Shown here in pieces: positions 9,303 to 20,000 of a stretch of 64,000 nt of DNA. The notes under the pieces were generated by a model. The model had not been told where the DNA came from. It made no database searches and saw only the letters and a list, made by a program, of their open reading frames with translations. Position numbers and translations under genes: made by a program. This DNA comes from Tetrapyrgos nigripes (Eukaryota > Basidiomycota > Agaricomycetes > Agaricales > Campanellaceae): assembly GCA_013368315.1 (NCBI GenBank), contig JAACJM010000108.1, positions 1 to 64,000 on the forward strand, given 5' to 3'. The first letter of the stretch is position 1, and each line of letters starts with the position of its first letter.

Positions 9303-12219
9303 TGGTCAGAGTATTATCCCAGGGGGGAAGGGCTTAATATTCTCAATGTCCATGGGAATCAGTACCAGACTTTCAATACTGACAATAGTCAGACTGTAGA
9401 CTCCTACAATGTCTACAACAGAGATTTTTCCAATGCTACTATTCAAGCAGGTAAGCATACTCTCTGATTCAACAAAATTGTCTCTGGCCATATTCATGTT
9501 ATTTGTAGGAGGAAACATCAATATAAGCCAGTTCATGTGCAATGCAAATGACAGTAAGCTTTGCTCAAAGCTCAAAATTGAACACAATCTGAAGTATCTT
9601 TTCACTTATCTTAAAGGTCTGGCAATTCAGTCATGGATTGATGCTCCTAATCCCTCTATCAACTTCAACGCTGCCTATAATAAAATGACTGAAGGCACTG
9701 GAATATGGCTCCTTGAGAATACCAAATTTATTGAATGGAAAAATAAAGGTGGATTACTGTGGCTTCAAGGGAAAGGTATGAACTGAGTCGAGTCATCTGG
9801 ACTGAGAAAGTGGACATATCTCACTATATTTCTAGCTGGGTCTGGGAAAACATTTCTGTGGTAAGTCTTTAATCTCAAAAAGCCAAATCAAAGTAGATAA
9901 AGCTTGTTTTTCTAGCACCAAGGCCATCTCTAGCATCAGTGCTGAACATCAAGTTGCCCATTTCTACTTTAGCACACTTGATCAGAACAAAGCCAAGGTG
10001 ATTTATGAAGGAATGCTATCTTCTCTTATGCTGGACATAGGCCTTTGTTTTGACCAGAAGAAACTGAAAGATATGTATCAAGAATACAATTCAGGAAGGA
10101 CTAAAATGCCAGCTGATACTATGAAGTCTACCTTGTTGGACCTGTTAAGGCAGAAATCTTCATCTATGTTCATCTTTGTAGATGCATTTGATGAATGTGG
10201 GATTCAGGACCAACCTTTGGTGGCAGATTTTATTCAACAGCTCCTGGGACTAAGCGTAAACATTCATATTTTTGTCAGCTGCAGATATTCAGCTAATCAT
10301 GTTGGGATGGATGTTGGTACTTATGAAATATCTCTCAATGAAGAAGTTGTAGAGGGAGATATAGAGATATATATCCAACAATCTCTTCAATCCAGAGCAT
10401 TGTTTAGGAATATCAAAGACAAGGTAGCAGAGGTTCTGTTGCGTGGTTCCCATGGGCAGTAAGTATTATTTTTCTGACTCAAATTGTTTAGTCACTAATG
10501 CTACAAAGGATTCGATGGGTAGATTGCCAAATTCAATATATCCAACAGCTAGGATCATTGCGAGCCATCAGGCAAGCCCTGAAAGGTCTACCAAAAACCT
10601 TGGAGGAAACTTATGAGCAGGCGTTGAATGCTATCAGAAAAGAGCATAAGGAGGATGCGCAGGCCATATTGAAATGGCTTTTATTCGGATATGATGTGTT
10701 GACTTTGAAAATGCTGTCAGAAATATTTCAGATTGATTTTGAGCAACAAACTTTGAATGATCCTGAGCCCATACAAAGAAGCGAATTGTGCAACATTATA
10801 AGCTCAACATTAGTTGTGGTCCAAGAAGTGACTCAATTGAATGGTCAAAACGAAGATATCCTACAACTGGGACATCCATCTGTGAAGGAGTATATTGTTT
10901 CAGAAGAAATCAAAGCAAGTTCAGCCAAGCTTTTTCAGATAAATGATCAGCTGGCACATGAATTCATTGCTCAATGTTGTTTAATCTATCTAGTGGTTTG
11001 TGGAAAAGATGGAAATATGGCTCGAAGACAATTCCCTTTGGCAGAGTATGCTGCAAATAGATGGCCAGAACATGTCAGAAGTTTACAAGCATTGGAAGAT
11101 CCAGTCAAGTCTTTAAGTTTACATTTGCTCACAGATACAAATATGTCCTGCTCAGCATGGATGGATACCTCAGCCACTTATTGGCATGTTCTGCCTGCTG
11201 CAGGGTCTGCTCTTCCACTTTATTATGCCAGTGCAGTTAATTTGCACAATATGATATTGTTAATCATGGCGAAAGGGGCAGATGTCAATGCTCAGGGTGG
11301 GAAATATAGCAATGCACTGCAAGCTGCCTCATATGCTGGAAGTGTAGACATAGTCAAGCTTCTGCTTGAGAAAGGGGCAGATGTCCATGCTCAGGGTGGA
11401 GAATATGGCAATGCACTCCAGGCTGCTTCATATGGAGGAAGTATAGACATAGTCAAGCTTCTGCTTGAGAAAGGGGCAGATGTCAATGCTCAGGGTGGAG
11501 AATACAGCAACGCACTCCAGGCTGCTTCATGGAGAGGAAGTTTAGACACAGTCAAGCTTCTGCTTGAGAATGGGGCAGATGTCAATGCTCAGGGTGGTCC
11601 ATATGGCACTGCACTCCAGGCTGCTTCTGCTTCAAATGCAGGAGGTTTAGACATTGTCACACTTCTGCTTGAGAATGGGGCAGATGTCAATGCTCAGGGT
11701 GGTAATTATGGCAATGCACTCCAGGCTGCTTCTGTTGTATTTGGAGGAGGTGTAGACATAGTCAAGCTTCTACTTGATAATGGGGCAGATGTCAATGCTC
11801 ATGGTGGTAGATATGGCAATGCACTCCAGGCTGCTTCATATGGAGAAAAAGTAGACATAGTCAAGCTTCTGCTTGAGAAGGGAGCAAATGTAAATATTGA
11901 AGGAGGAAAATATGGAACTGCTCTCCAAGCAGCTTCTGTTGCACAATTTACTTATGGTCATGACTATGGCAACCCAGTAGAAATACTACTTGATAATGGA
12001 GCAGATATCAACTCCAGAGGTGGAGAATATGGAAGTGCAATTCAGGCTGCTGCCATTGAAGGCAAAAGAAAAATATACGATCTCTTGATACAGAGAGGAG
12101 CAACTGGGATAGATCCTCTTTTCACTATATTTCAAAAAGCTCCTAGAATTCCCTTTCCACTTATGGACAATGAACCAGCAGATCATCAGATCTATTGCCC
12201 ACTCTTCTGGAATATGTAG
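9303..12219 (+). CDS. NLR/STAND protein: NACHT-type NTPase with ankyrin repeats
   Basis: A STAND NTPase of the fungal NLR type, expected to be a cytosolic switch that oligomerises on ligand binding. Exons resolved by phase-matched GT..AG introns: up to 9450, 9509-9775, 9836-9860, 9916-10458 and 10509-12219. The Walker A loop is built across two introns (QGK|AGSGKTFL). Walker B is FIFVDAFDEC near 10165-10200. A winged-helix-like linker (LPKTLEETYEQALNAIRKE) follows. The C-terminal half holds eight repeats with the core GG-x-Y-(S/G)-(N/T)-ALQAAS plus LLLEKGADVNAQ (about 11270-12095). No stop or frame break is seen. The 5' end is uncertain: the frame before 9450 is open back to 9303 without an ATG, so another upstream exon must supply the start and possibly an effector domain. 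Confidence 0.88.
11270..12095 (+). repeat. Eight ankyrin-coding units of about 99 bp, highly uniform
   Basis: Within the NLR last exon a unit of about 99 bp recurs, with GTAGACATAGTCAAGCTTCT and GATGTCAATGCTCAGGGTGG repeated almost unchanged. The first six units are nearly identical at DNA level. The last two, after about 11880, have drifted (NIEGGKYGT, NSRGGEYGS) and two units carry small insertions between helices. Confidence 0.85.
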
Positions 12220-13094
12220 TTTGTTTTGATTTTGAAAAGTAATTATGTTCCCTTGTTGTATGATAGAATTGTCTCTCTTAAAAGTCTTAAAAACACGACA
12301 TGTTACTCTGAACAATGATCATAAATTTTCATGCCCAGTGATTAGTTCTTTACCAGTGGTTTATAGCTACCAATGCCTGACCTTTCTGTAGTCTCTTATC
12401 AAAATGAATACTTTTTGCCTTATTCATGGCTGTGAGTCCTCAGGTGAGCTTTTGTTGGAATTCAGTAAGTGCTTACTCCCAGTCTGTCAATTATCAAATA
12501 CAATATTCAAGGCTCCACCAGAACAGCATTAGCTGAGAGGTTTGCTCACTGCACTGATTGTGTTTTTACAGTGATGTGAGAGCTTACACTCTTTGTAAAC
12601 TGTTGACTTTATTATGAGTATTCTAAGTACTATAAAATACCACAACAGTAAGGAGTCTCAATGTGTAACTTATCCTAGCATTCAGTAACAGTCATCAACA
12701 TTGATGGCTTTCAGCTTGCCTTTGGGATATTGGATTGACACCAGTAAAATGTCCCAAAATGTTCTTAGAATCCCTACTGAGGTATGTTGAGTCAGAAATG
12801 GATACCCTGTCCCAGAAAGTATAATATCCATTACATTTCAGATCTTTCTCTTCAACTCACATCTTGGAGAATGTGGCAATACGTTACGTAGAACGCTCCT
12901 GGGGCCACATAACAGTGAGAGGATGAGCTCATGGCCATCATTCAGTACAGGAAGCCACTACCAATGGCATCTACCTACTTTGGAGAATTTCATTCTAGCC
13001 ACTAGCATCAATAGTACTGGGGAAACACATAGGGAACACTGTTCAATGAATGGAGGGTGTCATTGTATGATGCCTGAATCCAAGAGTACCTATT
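12220..13094. other. Intergenic after NLR gene, no gene recognised
   Basis: AT-rich sequence with short frames only. The first part should be the NLR 3' UTR. I see no motif or repeat that supports another gene. Confidence 0.5.
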
Positions 13095-13970
13095 GTCACT
13101 TGTGGGTTACACTGGAAGTGAGCTCATGGGAAGCCAGCCTCTGGCTTCTTCACAGGAAGCTGACACAGAGCCGACCTTTCAACTTGTCCAGTGATCAAAC
13201 CTGTAGGGCCCAAGTAAACTTCAGCACATTTCGCCCTCAACATGTGATGTTCCCACAGCCCAAAAAGGCAAACCCCTTTGATGAGCCACAGGCCAGGCCT
13301 GGAGTTCCATTGTTCTTACTCTGGAAGTGCTTTTGCTACATGTTTTTGGCCTCTGATTGAAGTTGTGAGCATCGTTAGACTACGGAAGCCTCAGAGCCTT
13401 CATGATGCAAAGTCAACATGACATACGAGCTCTTAGATACCATGGAATAGTACAAAAATGATACATTTAGACATGCTAAGGGAGTATAGACTGTAAACCT
13501 GATATAAATCAAAATGACATGTTGAACGTGTCCAGAAGATTAGCACAAAACAGGCCTTGGGCCCTGGAAGAACCACAACACAACCCTGAAAAATATGCAC
13601 AAAATAGGCCACTGAAGGCACACTACAAAAGCAGACTGACAGCAAAAAGGAGAGATGAGGGTGATCAATATTGTAGGAAAGAGAGAAAGAACTGAGCAGG
13701 CCTGAGACAAGGGGGAGGGTGGGTGCTTGAATAGCAGTGGCAGTGGTGGTGGTGATGTTGAAAGAAGAACAAGCAAATAAACAAAACACACAGGATGGCT
13801 TTCAGAAGCTGGATGGCTGACCAGAAGCCCCATTGGGATGTCACATGTTGAGGGCAAAAAGTGCTGAAGTTTACTTGGGCCCTACAGGTTTGATCACTGG
13901 ACAAGTTGAAAGGTCGGCTCTGTGTCGGCTTCCCATGAGCTCGCCTCCAGTGTTATTACCCATGACTTAC
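13095..13970. repeat. Long imperfect inverted repeat, arms about 110-150 bp
   Basis: The left arm (about 13109-13262) and the reverse complement of the right arm (about 13827-13953) share CACAGAGCCGACCTTTCAAC, TTGTCCAGTGATCAAACCTG and TAGGGCCCAAGTAAACTTCA with few mismatches. The left arm has an extra stretch of about 26 bp after GAGCTCATGGGAAGCC. The loop of about 560 bp has no recognisable coding. No clear target duplication is visible, so it may be a decayed inverted-repeat element or an inverted duplication. Confidence 0.7.
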
Positions 13971-16034
13971 CTGCAAAGCCATGCTTTTCCTTGCTCATTT
14001 ATCAAGTTTTCCACCAATTAGCTTGCAAAAAAAGCCTACTATGTGATAATAGATGTATATTTAAGAGCTTTTGTCTGGGTAAGTTTGATGAGAGTATTCA
14101 AGGTAGGATGCACAGAATCTAGCACTCAACAGAGACTTGCACTGAGGTCAATGGATGTGAAGAAAAGTGTTTGTTAAGCCAGCGCAAGGTGTTATGCTAC
14201 ACATGTAAATAGTCTTTGACCATCTGGTGGACCTGGTCCACATTATGTCTACAGTACTTCTACAAACAGAGAGATGACTGAGGAGTGAATTTCTTTTGTT
14301 TTCGTGAAAATCCAAACAGCCCGGGGTGACAAATTGTCACCACAATAGCATTCTGAAGCATAGATCCCTCATGTCTGGCCTTCAATGATGTCATTATTTC
14401 TGTGAGGACGCTGACAGGAGTGATAGCCACTGTGTTCGAGACTGTTACAAGGCCCTTTAGGCCAAGTTAACTTATGTCGACCTCCCAATTGAGTAGCAAA
14501 CTTTTCCATGGGTTCTAACTTTTCCATGGCACCTCAGCACTCTGAAATGACCAAAATTGACTGACATTTTAACTGATGCTCAACTGATATGTCATCAGCA
14601 ATTACATCATCCATGCTTCCTCCATCGCCTTTCATGATGACACAGGCCCTGCAACCAAGATGAGCTTCAGACACATTACCTTCCCTCAGCAGCTGTCAAA
14701 AGTCATAAACAACTGCACTCTGCATCACTGTTGCTGCCTCTAAACCTTCCAAGGTAAAAGCATAGATAGAGCTCTGTGGAGAAAATAGGTTTGGCTACAC
14801 AACAGGTGTGTATCTTTGTCTCCCCTTGACCCTTTTTCTGTGTGTGATAGATAGAATTCACTATTTGGCACACATTATAGACCACAAGAGTTTTGTTGCT
14901 TTGCAATGAGAGAATGAGAGGCTGAGAGCCATTGAGCTTAGTGAGTATATTATTATCATATCTTCCAAGGGCCTCGTAACTTGCCATGCAAAGCAGTGGC
15001 ACCTTTCCTCAGTTTATCACAGTTGGCATTTTCACAGTGTATCATAACACTGACTTTCGAATTGTCACATTTACATGTTTTTCTTCATGATGATGATGAC
15101 AACAATAGCAACAGTGAAATATGTCAAACCCAACGAAGTACCAAGTACAATTGTCTGACCTTTTTTTCTTCTTTTCCTCTTTGTGGTTTTGACACTTTGG
15201 CTTGGCTCACTCTTCCTTCAACTGACTCTAAACAGGACAATGTGTTTGGAGAAGACATCCTCAAATATCAACCCTGGTTTGCCCTCTGTGACTGGGCTAA
15301 ATCATCAATTTGGTGACATCCTATGGACATGACTCATCCGTTTAAATCTTCATTGATGCCTGGAGCAGAAGCTAGAGTTAGAGTGGAAGTGGAAGCTGGA
15401 GTGGAGAAAGAGAAACCCAATGTAGAATGCAGAAGCAGATGCAGAAGGTGGAGATGGAGTAGCACTCCCAGGCATGATGACTATGACTCCAAGCCCAACT
15501 GCTATCACTAACACTAAACCTGATAACAAAAGGCTCAAGAAGAGAAGGGTGGTCCTGGATCTGAAGAGGGTTACACAGTTGGCTGGGTTGGCTGGGTTGG
15601 CTGGGTTGGATAGTGAGTTTAGACTGACAAGTTTATTTTTTTTCTCTGTTCTGACACATTTTTACAGTCCTCTTTGGCATCACCAACCCCTTCAGGCTTC
15701 GACATCTACTATGGCTCATTCTCATCCTCACCCTCATCCTATCCCAGACCCAGTCCCTTGCCATACCTCGACACCAACCCCTCACTCTCAGTCCCTCAGT
15801 CACCTACCTTGCAACACCATCACTCCAACCAAAGACAGTATCAAGGGGTGTTCAATACGAAAGTGTTGGTGTAGGGGGTTGGAGGTGGTGTTTAAATCAT
15901 GGTAGTGGGTGGTGGATTGAGGCAGGGGGAGGAGACCATAGTGCCTTCTTGAGAGCTCGGTCCTGTTCCCATTCCTGGCTACATGTCTAGACGAGAAATC
16001 TGCAAAAACCATCCAAAATTTCGGAGAGGAACAG
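13971..16034. other. Unassigned 2 kb, no gene supported
   Basis: Several short frames on both strands, none with a family motif or a convincing splice chain. Includes a small 9-bp minisatellite at about 15580-15610. Confidence 0.4.
15580..15612 (+). repeat. GGCTGGGTT minisatellite, about 3.5 copies
   Basis: The 9-bp unit GGCTGGGTT is repeated head to tail three times with a partial fourth copy. Confidence 0.8.
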
Positions 16035-16151
16035 CGACGCCAGCAGGATTCGAACCTGCGCCCTCAAAGAGGAACAGATAGAGTCTAAAGTTGAACAAAT
16101 TCATTCATGCCAAATTCTAATCTGTCGCCGTAACCACTTGGCTATAGCGCC
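16035..16151 (-). tRNA. tRNA-Ser (anticodon AGA), intron-containing
   Basis: The minus strand starts GGCGCTA, which pairs with the 3' acceptor strand TGGCGTC (discriminator G). The D arm is GCC..GGC, the anticodon stem is ACAGA/TCTGT, and the loop starts TTAGAA, giving anticodon AGA. An intron of roughly 35 nt follows position 37. The long variable arm folds as CCTC-TTT-GAGG, which with the T arm GCAGG-TTCGAAT-CCTGC marks a type II serine tRNA. No CCA is encoded, as expected in a eukaryote. Confidence 0.88.
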
Positions 16152-17046
16152 TTATCTATGTATAGTTAGGGTATACAAACAGTGAGTCTTTTGTAGTCGG
16201 TTTGAGGGGAAGGACTCGCGAGGAACTCGGGTAAAAGAGTGGAGTGAAGGGAAAAACAGTGGGGGGAGGCGGAAGGCGGCCTGAGGGCGGGGGGGGGGGG
16301 ACGGAGACAAAAGCTCTTATTCTCGTGGGTCATGATACCGGCGGCGGCACGGAGGCAAAACTGTGTCACAGATTGTGTGTTGTGGCTTGAAGTACTGAAC
16401 GGTCGTGAAGAGAAGGGGAAGGAGGAAGAAGAATAGGACGTACCATTCTCTAGAGATCGCCATTGGTTGAGGATCAGACCGTTCAGTGCAGTAAGTACAA
16501 AGTAGTAAGAGTTGAAAGAAATTGAGAAGAATGCCTGCAAAGAGACGTTCCTTCGTGTGTCTAGCAGTCATTTTGACACCGATCCTGTTTGTCTAGTCTA
16601 ATTTGGATGATATGTCCTATATGCTAACGAGCGCGTCTTGTTACGGTTTCTTTAGGGTTGAGGAGGTTGCCGATGATCCTGGATGTATATATTCGTTTGA
16701 TTGCGCCTTTATTACTGAGGAATATTTGAGGAAAGCTCAGAAAACAGACTGATAATTGTCAATGCTGCACTGGAGAAGACTGATAGTGAATTGGATGTTG
16801 AGGCCTATTCAGCCTAATGTGAGTGCCAATCTAGTGAATATCGCTAGCGACCGAGGGTCAAGCTTCTGGGAACCACGTCCACGCCGACCGAGCTTTAATC
16901 TAGCAGTTTGGTGAGGAAATATTTCTTGAACAACGCCATTTTGTCTAATCCGAAGATTCAGGCTTATCTGGAGGAGATGTAAATGCGAATCATGAAGCGA
17001 GTGTTCCGCTGCACAGCCACAACTTACTCTCTTCCGACGCTGGACG
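16152..17046. other. Intergenic upstream of the Trs65-like gene
   Basis: Contains a G-run near 16290-16300. Minus-strand frames of up to 124 codons (16166-16571) include a hydrophobic N-terminus but no recognisable family; I do not call them. Should include the promoter of the gene starting at 17047. Confidence 0.4.
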
Positions 17047-20000
17047 TTGTCTGCGATGATGAGCTCGACATTTGAAGAACTGTTCACCGCTGCAGAGCTC
17101 GACGTCCGCGTCCCAAATGCCTCTTTGCAATTCCCGTCAGAAGACAATGCGGATCCCGATAAATGGCTGGACGACTTGGAGGATTCTGATAGATCACAAG
17201 CGTTTTTCGGTGTGTTTCCTACAAAAAACAACAGGGACTATCCTTCTCATCGAGATGTAAAGATGAACATTTAGAAGCAATTCTTACCATTCGTCTGCCT
17301 GACATATCCTCAGCGTCGTCGGCAGCGAACACTCCAACAACGACAACAACGCCTTCACCCAAACCCACCTCTCAACTCCTCAGATTCCTCTCGCATCTTC
17401 AAGTCGCTTTGGAGGCCTCATATATACCTCAAGCACCTTCCATTGAAGTCTTAAGACCAGAAGACACCAACAAAGAGTATGAGCCGCCGTTGAGTCCGCG
17501 ACCCTTGACACCGACTCCTCGTTCTCCTCGATCAACTACACCTGCAGCATCACCATCATCAGCGGCAGCTTCAACTACAGAACTCGCCGTACCACCACGT
17601 CACACATCGCTCAAGAAACCCGTCAACCTCTCTCTTGGCTCGCCCAACTCGCTCGCACCGCCTGGATCGGCTCCTGCTGGAAAGAAACAGCCCCATCATC
17701 CATCTATTCTTCCACCAGCCAACGCCGAATCCTACGCCTGCTTCAGGGACCTCGGATGCCAAGTATGCGTTGCCTGGAGCTGCAGAGCAGGGCATTGTGC
17801 TTGTCGGTGGTGCGTCCGGAGGAGTGATATGGGGTCAGAGGCCTGCGACTGGAGGAAAGGAGAAGGATAATGAAGAGAGTGCAAAGGCATTGAAGAAAGG
17901 TATGGACGAAGAGAAGGAGTCTTTCTGTCTACTTTGGAGTCCCGGTGAAAGAGTGTGGATTGCGGTGTATAGAATGGTTCTCGATATTGGTGAGTCTTCA
18001 CCTCTCATCTCGTGTTTTCGAAGCAGCAAAAGCTAATGTTTCATTTGGCACCATACCACAGCCTTTCTACGTCTTCCTTTCTCAAGTCCCTCCTCTGCCT
18101 AACCGTCTCCACTACTCTACGCGACAAACCCATCACCAGCCTCGACAGATACTTCACCTCTCTTGGTCTCTTACCATCCCCTCACACCGCCGATTCTTCC
18201 GCTTCCAGCTCCGCTACTATCTCAATTAACTCCACTACAAGCGAAACCTCTACCTCTACCGATGAGCAAGAGTTAATAATACCAGTTCACCCAACTCTTC
18301 CCCAAATTCTCCCTCTCAAAGGCCCACCCGAAGTCAACTTATTCGCTGGTCTTTACGGAATCTCAGGATTCCGTGCATCAACTGAATCGTCGCCTACGAA
18401 TGGTTCACATCCTCCTAATCCGTTCACTGCTTCGCCGACGAGTGCTACTGGCGCTGGTGCGACTTTCACCTTCTTCAGCTGGACTCCGGAGTACTACAAA
18501 AGCGAATGGCAAAACTGCAGACGCAGACAACCAAGGCACAGGCGTAGATATTTTAACATTACCCTCAACCCGTCTCGGTCCATCCACGCGTGTCGATCTG
18601 TTTGGGTTACATCCAGAACCCAATTCGCCTACTTCGTTTGCGGATGGTACTCCTAATCCTAACGCGTCAACGGCCACTCTGACTCAAAGTCAAGGTCAAA
18701 CTCAGACTCAGAGTGGTGGAAGCAGAAGTCAAAGCCAAAGCCGAAGTGCGACCCCTTCATCCCTTTCTGGATCCGGAGGTGTAAGACACCGACCAACGTC
18801 CACGCAAGATAAAAGGGAGTTGGCTAGAGCGCTTATGAGTGGTTTTGGGTCTGGGAGGACCACACCTTCTTCTTCGAGACCTTCGACGCCTACCCTAGTC
18901 TTGTCACCAACTGGGTCTGATAGGTCAGAGACGGACTCGGGGTCGGGGTCGGCGCCGGGGACGGCGAGGATGCCTATTGTATCAGCTGGTGCTGGGACGG
19001 GGATTTTGACGCTGAAGAAGAGTTTCAGAAAGACGTTGGGTATGAGGTCGGGCTTTAAAGTGAGGATGAGGACAGTGTTTGTGCCGAGTGTGTTGTTTCC
19101 GAGGAATGAGGATGGGGAGGAAGGTGAAGGTGAAGACGAAGACGAAGATGAGAGTGAAGTTGAGGATGCAGAAGACGACGATGTGGGTGAAGGTAGTGAA
19201 GGAAGCGAAGATGAAGATGACGAGGAAGATGAGGATCATGAAGACTTACTCGCTTCTGGTTCTTCCGAACGGACTGTGGTACTGTGCGTTGAGGTCGAGA
19301 ACGATGGGTTCCAGCCTGAGATTGTCAGGAATGATGGTGGTGAGTTTGTGCTTTCTTCCTTCTCTCTCTCTTTTCTTTTTCTACTGTTTTGCTGTGACTT
19401 CATTTTTTATGTTTGTTCTCTTCCTGATATCAACTCATCTCTTCCATTTTACCAGATGATCCAGGTCCAGCTTCCTTCGTCATCGAGAGAGTTGAAGTAG
19501 ATGTTGGTGCAAGTCTAAACTCTTCAAGTAAAAAGTCCAGCATTGCCACCACTGCAAACGGCTGGGGCGAGAGTGGTGCAAGGACGAGGTTGATTGGTTG
19601 GGATGACATCTCGCTGTCTGGTGATGGTAGTGGTTGGCCCAGACGCAATTCCAATTCCAAATCCAAGAAGTCGAAGAAAAAGAAGTCAAAGTCAAAGACC
19701 AAAACAAAATCCAACCCCATCGTATCCCCTCCCACCCCGATGCCGACCCAGGTTCATCAACTTCAACCCCAACATCTCTTACACCCACTCAAAAGCCTCC
19801 CAGACCGAGACTGAGGTTCTCGTTACCTGCTATCAGCGTCGACACGTCCCAAGCTCATTCACAGGTACCTTCGCATCTACAACCAAATCTTGGCCATCCA
19901 CTGTACCCGAACCAGAAGAGAAAGTCGAAGCAGTTTCCTCTTTTGTTGGCTCCTAATGAGCAGCATAACTTGTTATATGCCGTCTCGTTCTTACGTTCTC

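Noticed and set aside
13433..13904. Minus-strand frames with His/Ser runs in the inverted-repeat loop
   Set aside because: Low-complexity translation of (GGT)n-like sequence; nothing family-like.
16166..16571. Minus-strand frames with a hydrophobic N-terminus resembling a small secreted protein
   Set aside because: No conserved motif, Ser/Phe-rich frame over a pyrimidine-rich strand, sits between a tRNA and a promoter.
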